Assembly (NCBI GenBank): GCA_003550325.1
Contig: QKWP01000026.1
Location: 321,243 to 385,242, forward strand
Reading direction: 5' to 3'
From: Gigaspora rosea
Lineage: Eukaryota; Glomeromycota; Glomeromycetes; Diversisporales; Gigasporaceae
Length of the DNA stretch: 64,000 nt
The notes below the pieces were generated by a model. The model made no database searches and was not told the DNA's origin. It worked only from the letters and a program-made list of their open reading frames with translations. A program made the translations under genes and the position numbers. Below are positions 35,679-46,019 of this stretch, in pieces. How positions within the stretch are numbered: the first letter of the stretch is position 1; every line of letters starts with the position of its first letter.

Positions 35679-37321
35679 AATTGGCTTACTTCCCATTCAT
35701 TTTTAGGCTAATAATAAAGAATTACCGGTACATAGGAATGTTAATGTAAATAGTTGTACGTTGACAAAGTTAAAGTAATCAATATAAAAAAATATATTGT
35801 CTATTTGCCACATAAAACGATAATAAATTTAACTATAAAATAGCAGTGCAAATAAGATTAATCAGTAACCTAATGATCAGATTCGAATTATTGCTGAAAG
35901 GAATTAAATAGAGCAAATGTTAAATCCATTCACTAGATTAGAGATATCTTTGTATAAATAATAAGAATTTTATGTGACAAATGTGTCATCTTATATTCTA
36001 GTGATCGGATCTAAACAATTTTTTTACCATTCATACGATAAGAATCAAATGATATAAAAATTGCTCAAATTTGATATGAGAGCATATTAATTCATTAAAA
36101 TAATCATTCGTCAAAGTACTTCTATCTTATAATTCGTATATGTTTATTCAAATAAGTAATTATAACTTGCCAAAGAATATTATCATTAAAACAAATACAG
36201 ACTATAAGAACAAACTCAGATCTATAAAACACCCAATCCGAACCTCAACTAATGAACTCTAAACTACCATACGCTTTGACAGAATCGATCTGTAATCACA
36301 AAGAAGTTGAATATTCGTTAGTGCTTTCTTTGCCACAAAAAATATACAAACTGTTCAACTTATCTTTGCGCTAAATTACCTCTCTAAACACCATATAAAC
36401 TTACCTTTAAATTGCTAGAAATTACAAAACTAAGTAACTCTTTCGACAATTCGGTATTAGTTCAAATGATAATTTTGTTATAGTCTATTAGTAAACAATA
36501 TTATTTCTGCTATGCTTCTCTTAATATCAAAATCATCACCATTATAATAGACCTCAACTTATCTTTTTACCATTTTTACAAACTAAATATTTCGGTAGAA
36601 TAAAAAGATCTCAATTAGTTTATAAGGCAATTTCAGTAAGCGAAAAAGAAAAAAATTTTATCAACTTACAAATCATTATATATGGTGAATGTGGGTATAA
36701 TGACGAATGCAAAATGGCGAATTGAACATATTACAAGAAAACAAGATTTTTTATGAAGCACATCTGCTAAGTAAAGCTGCTCGAATATCATCTTTCACTT
36801 ACTCTCAAATTTTGGCGTAACAGATAGGTTTTTTTCATTATACAATTTGGAGTAGAAATTAATTTCTGCACAAAAACGTATAAACCAAAAAGGCCATTAA
36901 TAAGAAGCTACCGTATTGCATCAAAATTTGAGCGAAAGAAAATATTTTGACTTAGTGAGTAAGGTTCGATTTGCTTAGTAAAAGTCAATGAAAGAAATAG
37001 AAACGTATTATAAAAAAAAAGACATACGTTCACTATTTTACTCACACGAAATTAAAAATCGTAGCCATCTGAGTAACATCGCATGATATATATAAAGACC
37101 AATTTTTTATAAAGATTACCAAAAAAGCAGGTTCATCAGACTTTCATTAGTAAGAAGTGTTAATTTTGCCATAATAGGCTTATGCTTATATATAAATTTT
37201 TGGCATAATTTGATTGGTTATCGATCTTAACAGTTCTATTTTTATCAGATTACACAAATTGATGATCATTATTTGTTTGAGTCAATTTTCGCATATACAT
37301 CGAATAAAAGATACCCTACCC
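35679..37321. other. Non-coding 3' part of the TTAA element
   Basis: About 1.6 kb between the helicase stop and the right end. No frame with recognisable content. It may hold untranslated or cis-acting sequence. Confidence 0.5.
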
Positions 37322-38056
37322 TTAATTGAATTTTTTCGATTTGCTTAGTAAAATTTAGACTTTACTATGTAGCAATGTTTGTCAATTGTGGGGCGAATAT
37401 ATTTTTTTAAAAAATTTTAATTTTTCTGTTGAACATAAAAATCAAAAGTCAATTAATAAAAAATTCTCCAATGCTTATAAAAATTTTGTAATAAGTGTAT
37501 TGATCTGCTGAATAAGGTTACTTAATCGATTTTTTTCGATTTGCTTAGAAAATTTAGACTTTACTATGTAGCGACCTTTGTCGATTATGGGGTTACTTAT
37601 TTTCAGGTCAAAGACATTTTTGAATTTTTTTTAAATATACTAAAATTTGATTGGTCAATAGTCCTATCACTAGGGGGGCAGGACCTATATAAACCCTAAT
37701 CACATAATTTACTGCACTTCCCTAACTTCATATCATAATCTATTTAAATTGCTATCTTTTTTTTGGATACTCTGATATTAATGCGACTTTAGGCATAGGT
37801 ATAAATTATATATGGAATTTGAAGTATTGCTTGGACCTTAATTTCTTGCTATTGTTTCGTTATTATTTGTTTGTACTTGGGTTACCAGCTTTACTACCTC
37901 TATACTACTATGATTTCAAAATTCTGGAATTCTATAATTATGCAATTGAAATATCAATAATAAGTATAAATTAGTATAAAAAAATTGAACTACTGAAAAT
38001 AAAAATTTTGAGCTATATTTTTTTGAGTAAAAAATTTTTTTGATATACATATTTTT

Positions 38057-38405
38057 ATATATGGAGTGTTACATATTAAAACAGCCCTTTTTTGCAATTT
38101 TTCAAAAATTGAGTTTTCATTAGATTTATATAAATTTTGACATGGTTGATATTTTTCAATTATAAATAAAAGTCAATTTGCATAATAAACAATCAAGATA
38201 ATTGTAAAAGAAAAAATACATAAAGCTGCGTAGGGCCAACACATCACGAGATTACCTGATAGTCACCTGTTACATTTAACCAATCAAAATTGTGAAATTT
38301 AATTAACCTGGATCAGTCCAAAAATCAAAACAAATGATTAAACTCAATTATCTCAAAATAAATTATAAGAAAAAAGGGCTGTTTTAATATGTAACACTCC
38401 ATATA
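38057..38405. mobile_element. MITE, about 345 bp, near-perfect 35-bp TIRs
   Basis: TATATGGAGTGTTACATATT at 38057 and its exact reverse complement ending at 38405, continuing through AAAACAGCCCTTTTTT. TATA or TA duplication is likely. ACCAATCAAAATT occurs inside. The high arm identity implies recent activity. Confidence 0.85.
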
Positions 38406-38420
38406 ATGGTAACAATACCA

Positions 38421-39232
38421 TATATGTCTGAAAATAACCTACTATGATACCTAAAATAAGCTACCCCCCTGATTTTTTTTAAAAATCTTAAAATATTCAT
38501 TAGCAGTTGCTACATATAAAACTTTTTTTCTACTAAGTAAACTTCAAAAAGTCGATTAAGTAAAATTGTTTAGCGCATCAAAATACACCTACAGTAAAAA
38601 TTTGGCATCATTTGGATAACTTTTTATTAGTACTTTTTCAATTTTTTCAAAAAATGCTATATTTCGAAAATAAGCTATTTTACGATTTTTCATATAATTT
38701 TTGGCCAAAAAAGGTAGCTTAATTTCGGACACATACAGTACACTGATTGACATTCTTGTTTCTGTTCCCAATTCGCTTTTGATACTTAAGAGATGCCACC
38801 TCCTCTACTCATTTCACTCTTCTCAGAATTGACAATTATGCTAGTTCCATGTAGACTTTTATGAAGGAAATTTGGACCTGGTGTTTTACAATGTATATAT
38901 ATTATATGACAAAAGGGTAATTTAATATATATATAAATAGAAAGTAATTGATTGTATTAGAGGTTAGAGGTTAGTTTTAGAGTAGGTAGATTTTAGAAAA
39001 ATTGACAAGTAAATAAATATTTAATAATAATAAATAAATAATTGATTTTTATATATGCATCAAAATTTGAATATAGGGAGGTAGCTTATTTTCAGAACTA
39101 AAAATTTGTTAATTATCTTTTGGGGTGACAAAGGAGGTAGCTTATTTTGGGTCTAAGACATTTTTATGTTTTTGAATTAAAACAAGAGAGGTAGCTTATT
39201 TTCAGAGGTAGCTTATTTTTGGCGACATATAG
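38421..39232. mobile_element. GTAGCTTATTTT-repeat element, copy 1, 812 bp
   Basis: Ends TATATGTCTGAAAATAACCT and (reverse) TATATGTCGCCAAAAATAAG. GGTAGCTTATTTTCAG-type words occur near 38695, 39079, 39144, 39189 and 39205, on the strand matching the right end. Same family as 56557-58462. Confidence 0.75.
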
Positions 39233-40015
39233 TAATTATTGCAAATGTGATTAGAGAAGTATCAAATTTCAGATTATTTTCTAGAAGAGTAAAAATATAT
39301 ATAAAAATATAACTATTTTCATTATAAAGGTCAAGTAGGCCTCTGATAAAAAAAAACAGATAATAAATAATATGGCCCTTATTAAAGTAATTTACTTTTT
39401 ACATTTATTCTTGCTTATTAATTATTGCAAATGTAATTAGTAGAATGCAGTTACTAGGGTTCCTTAAATTCAAATCAAATTAAATATTGAATTATTTTGA
39501 ATTTGATTGAATTTGATTCAAATATTTGAATTTTAACTTAATTTGAATTTAAATTTTTAATATTAATGTTTAATCAAATATTTGTCAAATCAAATCAAAT
39601 TTGGCAGTATTTGAATTTGATCAAATTAAATACAGTCAAATTTGAATTTGAATATGATCAAATATTTGATTCAAATATTAGAAAATCAAATTAAGTTGCA
39701 AAACTCTAGCAGTTATTTTGCAAAGTAATTTTTTCTTTTATATTTGTAGCAATTGATATTACTTATTCATAATACTAATTGTGCTTGTTAATCTTCATAC
39801 TAACTTAAAACTTTTGAAAAAATATTATACAATTTCTATAAAAAAATTATATTTTATATAGTTATTAAAATTAAATCTACTTAAAATTGATTAAGAAGTT
39901 TATTAGGAATGAATTGGTTTAGTTTAAAAAATTTCTTCTTGTATATATTGTCCAATTCTTTAATAAATAATTGTATAGTCTAACTATATAGTACTTTCAG
40001 AATCTAAATATATTT
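39233..40015. repeat. Diverged dispersed repeat, copy 2
   Basis: Colinear with 24785-25230 but more AT-rich and split by the MITE at 39455-39708. Confidence 0.7.
39455..39708. mobile_element. hAT-type MITE, 254 bp, low-complexity core
   Basis: Ends TAGGGTTCCTTAAATTC and (reverse) TAGAGTTTTGCAACTTAATT. The 8-bp flanks GCAGTTAC (39447-39454) and GCAGTTAT (39709-39716) differ by one C/T change. The core is made of CAAATTTGAATTTGAT words on both strands. Confidence 0.8.
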
Positions 40016-40840
40016 ATATTAAATTTGGTTTAAAATTACATATTATATTTTATAATTCTAAAAACAAACATAGTTTAAATCATCTATTTTGAAGTAAACT
40101 ACAAAGTATGCATACTATAAAGCAAATATAATTGTTAATTTTTCAAGATTTTACAAACTAAATATATTTTGATCCAATAATCTTTAGTAGTTCTAATAGT
40201 TGTATTTAATGAGTTTAATAGCTTTAATATAAAAATATAATTCTTTTATATAATAAATAAAGGGTTTACAATATCAATGAAAAATTTTCTATTAAGAAAT
40301 TTGGTAAGCTTTCAACTACATTATGAAATCAAAATAAATATTCTTATAACTCAGATATTTTTAAAATTTATAGTACAAAACAATTTGACAAATTACAATT
40401 TTATCTGTTTTAATAATCTATAATTACTAAATTTTAAGTTAATTTTAAATCATAATTAAGTGAAATTAGAATTTTCTAAGCAACTGCATCACTTTAAAAA
40501 TTTGTTGCAACAAAAGTTAATTTGAAACATACAAATTTTTGATTTCAATATACTATATATATATATATAATAGCTACTAATTAAAGTAATTTAATAGTTT
40601 TAATTAAATATATGCTAAATGGATTTAGAATCATCTTTAAGTTAATTCAAAATTCTTAAATACTTTGAGTAAATTTAAAATTTTGTTTCAATATACTGTA
40701 TATTTATTTAGAATCAACTTATATTAATTCTATATCTACCAAGATTTTGTTCTAATATTTAATATTTATATTCTTATATAGTGATTCTAGCTAATCAAAA
40801 TTTATTGGTTAGGAATACATTATTATTAATCAACTCTTCC
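40016..40840. other. AT-rich DNA, nothing recognised
   Basis: No gene; TA microsatellite near 40553. Confidence 0.5.
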
Positions 40841-41740
40841 TGTCGATTACTTGTACAAATTTCTGAACAAAAGAAAAACAAAAAATTTTTTTAGTAAAAG
40901 ACAAAGCAGCTATTAATACTGGTTTTTATAAAAGACGACTTTTTGCTGCTATTCTGGGGACTCCTTTATATATTTGGCATGCAAGCCAAAAGCATCAGTT
41001 GTGCAAAATAATTGGTAGTGGATGCCCTTGGTACAAGAAATTCTGGTAGAAGTTTTCTTTCGTCAACGAAGATAAAATAGTTTGGCTAAGTGGTGAACTA
41101 AAAATGAGTTTTTCAATATGATTTTTATAGTTTTTGGTTACAAGAACTTATTCGACCATACACTCACTAACATATTCTTGCTTGAAGTTTTTTTTCTGGA
41201 ATTTTGGATGAAAAGTGGGAAACTCGGCATACCCTTCCAAAAGATTGGCATTGTTGTTTCTATTCTAATCGGGAAGAAGACATGCAAGTGAATAAACAGG
41301 AATGGATGTATAATGAGATATGCGCATAGGAGTAGGCAGATCTGCAAAGACTAAATTCCAAATTGTTATTTTATTTTTCTTTTGTATACATATAATACTC
41401 TGGCGAGGCGTTTTCTTATGCAGTATTATATAATTTTTATCAGGGAACATTCTTGAAGATTCTTTTTAGTGAAATATTCTAGGATATTTTTTTTCTTTTC
41501 TATTTTCTTTCTTTTTCTTTTCTTTTTTTTTCTTTTATATATATGTCAGGCCATATTCTTTTTTTATGCTTTTTTCATCTTGTTCTATTGATATTTGGTC
41601 TTTTGTTTAGGTTGTGTAGTACTCCCCCATTTTTCTTCCTTCCTTTATTTTCATCCCTTTTATACTCTTTTATATATTTTGTTTTTTTTTCTTTAGTTTT
41701 ATTATGCAGATATTAGTTAGCAAACTGTTCTGCCAGGATT
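40841..41740 (+). mobile_element. Diverged copy of the 1.1-kb retroposon
   Basis: Matches the insert at 51828-52946 in order: AACTCTTCC, AAAGAAAAACAAAAAA, GGGACTCCTTTATATATTTG, GCATGCAAGCCAAAAGC, TCGTCAACGAAG, AAAAGTGGGAA and CCAAAAGATTGGC, then TATATAATTTTTATC and a pyrimidine-rich 3' tract (41480-41710). Boundaries approximate. Short frames here are not conserved between the two copies. Confidence 0.6.
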
Positions 41741-42291
41741 TAGATGGAAGAAGTTTTTAAGAAAAGAGATGATCATAATGAGCCATAGAACTCAGCTGTT
41801 AATATATATATTTAGGTAGCATGGCAGACATTGTTTTAATTGGTCAAAAAATGTAAACAAGTAAACAATATGCATAATGTAAATTATTATACAAATTTGA
41901 TATACAGTTATATCGATTAGAATTTTCTAGTTGAAAGGCAAATGTTCATATGATTGGTTAATTTTTGTAGATCTATCTATGGATTCCCATGATAACTAGC
42001 CAATCAAATAGATAATTTTTAATATTGTATTACTAATAAACTTAAGCTCAAATTGATTAAAAATTCAATATGTGAATAAATTATTAACAAAGCTATCTTT
42101 TATTCCTTTTTCCTATATTCTTTATTTATTACACATTTTGAAAAGTTTTATTAAAGATGCAACTTAACCCTTACCCTATATAATTAATAAAACAATAATA
42201 CTTATATATATATTGAAATACTACTTAACCCAAAGTTATATTTACTACTATAGTATAACTATAATGTAAAATAAATAGTAAAATTAGTACA
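41741..42291. other. AT-rich DNA, nothing recognised
   Basis: No gene or clear repeat. Confidence 0.45.
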
Positions 42292-42729
42292 CATATGGGC
42301 CAATTTGAGTAATTCATAAGTAGTGCTTATTTTTTTTAAACTTTAATGTTAAATAACTTTTGATCGACTAGTTCATTTTAAATGATTTTACTACCAAAAT
42401 GTTTGTCTCTTTGAGACGATTCCAACAAGCCCAAAATCATTAAAACCCAATTACAGAAATATGAGAAAATGCACTGTCAAATAGGTGACACACCTTTAGG
42501 GTTGGACAATTGGTTAGATCTAGATCTAACCAATTGTCCAACTCTAAAGGTGCGTCACCTATTTGATAGTGCATTTTCTCATATTCCTGTGCTTGTTGGA
42601 ATTGTCTCAAAGAGTCGAACATTTTGGTAGTAAAAGTATTTAAAACAGACCAGTAGATCAAAAGTTATTTAGCATTAAAGTTTAAAAAAAATAAGTACTA
42701 CTTATAAATTACTTAAATCAGCCCATATG
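42292..42729. mobile_element. Nearly perfect fold-back element, 438 bp
   Basis: The two halves are inverted copies meeting at GGTTAGATCTAGATCTAACC (42512-42531). Outer ends are CATATGGGC and GCCCATATG. Arms share AAATAACTTTTGATC, ACCAAAATGTT and CAAATAGGTGACAC. Almost the whole element pairs with itself, with small indels only. The 73-codon frame at 42440-42661 is a by-product. An older relative lies at 3909-4215. Confidence 0.9.
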
Positions 42730-43059
42730 AAGTCTATTATTATTATAGCATATCAAATGGTACACTAAAGTTCCAGTTTGAAGTTTATATGTAATGTCTC
42801 AATCTTCTTTTTTATTGAACATTTTAGAACTTACATATAATTAATATAACTAGTAGTATATAGTAAAAATACTCACTTCTAAGTGAAGTTTTTGGAGAGA
42901 TAGATTATTTTAAATTAATTTTAACAATGAATATTTACGTTTGTTTAGAGCAATTATTGTTTATGAAATATTATATTTCCAAAAAGTATTTTAAAGTGCA
43001 TAAATATGATTTTATTTTTTAGCAGCCCTGTTCTATTGTTAGTGGGTCTATTTATATAC
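42730..43059. other. AT-rich DNA, nothing recognised
   Basis: No gene recognised on either strand. Confidence 0.45.
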
Positions 43060-43640
43060 CAATATGATCATACAAAATATTTCTGAATTAATATGATTTT
43101 TCTTTAAATATAGATTTGGAAAAAGTGATAAAGATGTAGGTGCAATATAGCAAATCATCCAATTCCTCTGCATTTTATTTTGAAGTTGACATTATAGATG
43201 AAAGAAAAATAAGTATGCTGAAATATATTTCCAATAAATTAAAATGGCAATTTTTATTACTGTGTGAAATCACGTAATTTCATCTTTTTCTTTTGAATTA
43301 GTTTTATTTATTAGTAAGTTGATTGGTTTTTTTAAAAAGATAAATTTTAGTATTAAAAGTATTTCTGAAGCATAAATATTACCAATTCCGCTAATTATTT
43401 TTTGTTCTAATAACACAGTTTTAATAGAAATTACTATTATTTCTCTTTAAATTAATTTTAAGGCTATATGATAGTTGAAAATAATTTGGCAAGGCAGCAA
43501 GTGGCAAAGACTTTAATTGTAATTTTTTAACTAAATTAGCTGTGATTTTTTTGCCTCCTTTTAAATAAATTAAAATGTCAAAAGGAGCTTGAAACAATGG
43601 GGTGCCCAATTTACTATGCAAATCAAAATTATATATAGAT
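43060..43640 (-). pseudogene. Formamidopyrimidine-DNA glycosylase (fpg/mutM-like) fragment, probably bacterial in origin
   Basis: Fpg removes oxidised purines from DNA. On the minus strand, 43428-43280 reads SIKTVLLEQKIISGIGNIYA then SEILLILKFIF. 'IK-x-x-LL-x-Q-x-I-x-GIGNIYA-x-E-x-L' is the helix-two-turn-helix signature of Fpg. It continues to DEIT-stop-FHTVIKIAI, as Fpg does. A shifted frame then gives NIFQHTYF...YNV...KC, recalling the FQ-x-L-x-VY and zinc-finger end. Upstream, 43621-43421 is an open frame with LGTPLFQAPFD, like the LG-x-(E/D)PL motif. Upstream of 43640 a cysteine-rich stretch (CQKKIC, MCKNC) is unassigned. Both in-frame stops in the C-terminal half are TGA, which Mollicutes read as Trp. 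With the AT-rich composition, this suggests transfer from a Mollicutes-related endobacterium. The catalytic N-terminus (PE) is absent. Confidence 0.5.
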
Positions 43641-44069
43641 CTTATTTTTTAAATAATCGATGATTTTTTAGGTGATTATTAATTGATGAATACATAATAT
43701 GTTTTTTATATATAAAACTGGGCTTCACTTTTTTAAATGCATAGATTGCTAATTTTTTCTTAGCGCAAAATTTTACTACTAAGCAATTCTTACACATAGT
43801 CTTTACAAAGTTACAAGATTTTTTCTTGTTACTTATTGGAAAACAAATTTTTTTCTGACATTTTTTAAATGAGCAAAATTTTAATTAAATTAATCGAACA
43901 AATTGAATAACTAGTAATTCTTTTTGTAATTTTGTTCTTTGAAACTTCATAGCTATGAATCTAAATAAAGGTTTGAAATTGCGTGTTAAATAATACTTGT
44001 AAAATACATAATTGATATTGTTATACAACAGTCAAAAAAATCTTCAATATAAATTGTTAAATGATACCA

Positions 44070-44400
44070 TGTTGTCAACCTAGATTTCTACCTCTTTAGA
44101 GAAATGCTAGAGACAGAGCGACTAATGCAGGGAGGCACTTTATGTAATTCACTCTAATTACTGTGGTATGCAAGAGTCGGAAGGAATACTGTTATTTGGG
44201 CAGTATTTTGTAAAGAGGCTTGGGGGATTTGCAATTACGAAAGAGGCCACAATTAATAGTATATGAGGATACTAAGAATTGTATCAAATGTATTTCAGTG
44301 AAGACACACTACTTCACTTATTCTTTATTCAATAAACCAGAGATTATTCACTCTACTTTTTAGCAAAGGAAAAACCTTGGGTATTTATACATGTTTGTCC
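44070..44400. repeat. Diverged dispersed repeat, copy 2 (possible solo LTR)
   Basis: Related to 15045-15300. It has TTACTGTGGTATGCAAGAGT, GAAAGAGGCCACAATTAATA, GAGGATACTAAGAATTG and TTCAATAAACCAGAGATTA. The TGTCAACC start near 44075 is compatible with an LTR. No flanking duplication found. Confidence 0.45.
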
Positions 44401-44510
44401 AATATAAATAAATACAAATAAAGAAATCTATATAATCGATAGATTTGATATATGCTAATGCTAAATATAATAGTTATAATGAATATAATAAAGATAATAA
44501 ATATAACTAT

Positions 44511-44998
44511 AGATGCTGGTGAAATTAAACCATTTCACCAGGTGAAATGGTGAAATAGTTTCACCAGAATTACACCAAAATTTAATTTTGGTGAATTGGT
44601 GAAATTGGTGAAGTTGGTGAATTGGTGAATTGGTGAATTGGTGAAACAGTGAATTGGTGAATAGTGAATTGGTGAATTTGCTCAGTCCTATAAACGGTTA
44701 ATAGTTCTGACCTCAAAGTGTGCCTGTAAAAACATAAAATGTAAAAACTTGAACAAAAACCTAACCGAATTCCAGGCTGAAATAATTCCAGACTCTGGAA
44801 ATTCACCATTTCACCATTCCGCTGTTTCACCATTCCACCAATTCACCAATTCACCAATTCACCATTTCACCATTTCACCATTTCACCAATTCACCAATTA
44901 CACCAATTCACCAGTTACACCAGTTTCACCATTACCGATTGGTGATTGGTGAAATGGTGAAATCATTTCACCACTCTGATTTAATTTCACCAGCATCT
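44511..44998. mobile_element. Fold-back element with inverted GGTGAA minisatellite arms
   Basis: TIR AGATGCTGGTGAAATTAAA and its exact complement ending 44998. The left arm is a minisatellite of GGTGAAATTGGTGAATT units (44525-44680); the right arm is the same in inverse (TTCACCAATTCACCATTTCA, 44803-44960). A unique 110-bp loop lies between. ATAAATATAAC at 44497-44507 and 44999-45009 may be a duplication. Repeated-word frames on both strands (SPIHQFT, HQFTNSP) are not genes. Confidence 0.8.
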
Positions 44999-45139
44999 AT
45001 AAATATAACACATATATCCTAAATATCAGCTATATTAGATATGTTAATTATATCTGTCAAAACTGTAATGTCCAAAATGTCTAATATGTCTAAAATGTCA
45101 GACATATCTGTGATTAACTGAAATGTCTAGGATTGCTCG

Positions 45140-45380
45140 AAATGTCCGATATTTCAGTGTCACGGGTGGCGCAGTATTGATCGACCAATAAGATTTGGGC
45201 GCAGTAGGACGTTTTGTAAAGACCAATCATTCAGTTTTGACTATAATGTGCTAGAACGGTCCAATCGAGATGAATTTGGTACCATTCGAAAGCTCTCATC
45301 GAGGCGGTCACGATGGTGGTAGTTTCATTAAAATTGGGTCACGGGTCAAGAGTTATCGTCGTTGTACGTTTCATACGTTT
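45140..45380. repeat. GC-richer segment sharing a motif with 16287-16333
   Basis: CATTCGAAAGCTCTCATCGA then ATGGTGGTAGTTTCA resembles CATTCGAACCGTCTCGGTGA ... ATGGTGGTAGTTTTA at 16287. Function unknown. Confidence 0.4.
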
Positions 45381-45502
45381 TTACAGGTCTAACAACATAT
45401 AGATTTGATATTCATAGTATACTGCACACCCCATTGAAACAAGGCCCAAGTAGAATGATTTTCCACTGTGCTATTCTTACAATTCTTATAGGTCATTGTT
45501 TC

Positions 45503-45691
45503 AGAACTCTGAAGAACTCTAATACAACTCAGATGATTTTAAAAAGGAAATTTTGCATAGAAATTTATCAAACGTTGCATTTTTATATAGTAAATTTTCA
45601 AATTCGCTTTATTTTATACATCTATTTGGCTAAAATCCTGCTAAATTATACAAACTCAGATCTAAGTTGTATCAGAGTTCTTCGGGGTCCT
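45503..45691. mobile_element. MITE of the AGGACCCCGAAG family, 189 bp
   Basis: Left AGAACTCTGAAGAACTCT, right (reverse) AGGACCCCGAAGAACTCTGA; perfect 8-bp duplication ATTGTTTC (45495-45502, 45692-45699). The left end differs from the right by G-to-A and C-to-T changes. The 136-codon frame across it (45362-45772) is not a gene. Confidence 0.85.
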
Positions 45692-46019
45692 ATTGTTTCT
45701 ATTAGCAATACCATTGGGTGTTGTTTAAATTTTAAAAAAATAATACTATATTCTTATACTAAAAATAGATAGGTATTGCAAAACTTTATAGTTTTTCCAG
45801 TTTATATTATGTATATCATGGTATATAGTTTAATATTTTACAAAATAAATTTTAAGGTATTGTATTCCAAAATTTAAAAGGCACCTTATATCCTTGAGTT
45901 GGATTGTGATCACAAGGTGGATCTATAGAAGTAAATTTTAGTAGTAGAAAATTTAAATTTGCAGGTAATTCTGAATAATTATAAGCATAATTTAATACAT
46001 AATTTTTGTAAAATAATGA

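Larger units (their letters stand above)
30244..37321 (+). mobile_element. TTAA-duplicating DNA transposon with transposase-RecQ gene, 7,078 bp
   Basis: Inverted ends GGGTAGGGTAT at 30244 and its complement ending 37321 are flanked by TTAA (30240-30243, 37322-37325). The empty site GATTACTTAATTGA is supported by sibling repeats reading GGTTACTTAATCGA at 30024 and 37517. A TTAA duplication with GGG-start ends and a Mutator/Kolobok-like DDE core points to the Kolobok group (inference). One plus-strand gene occupies 30700-35678. The last 1.6 kb appears non-coding. Confidence 0.85.
29819..37722. mobile_element. TAA-flanked MITE (822 bp when emptied) split by a 7.08-kb element
   Basis: Ends GGGAAGTGCAGTAAATCACG and the reverse complement ending at 37722; TAA flanks both (29816-29818, 37723-37725). 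Outer parts 29819-30239 and 37322-37722 carry the subterminal repeats (AAAAATCAAAAGTCAATTAA, AAGTGTATTTTGATCTGCTG) also found in the 8812-9632 copy. Subtracting the inner element plus one TTAA leaves 822 bp, against 821 bp for that copy. Confidence 0.88.

Noticed and set aside
42440..42661. 73-residue frame
   Set aside because: It reads through the palindrome arms of a fold-back element.
44582..44952. Frames rich in HQFTNSPIHQF on both strands
   Set aside because: Translations of the GGTGAA/TTCACC minisatellite arms.
45362..45772. 136-residue frame
   Set aside because: It spans a MITE with an exact 8-bp duplication and has no recognised domain.
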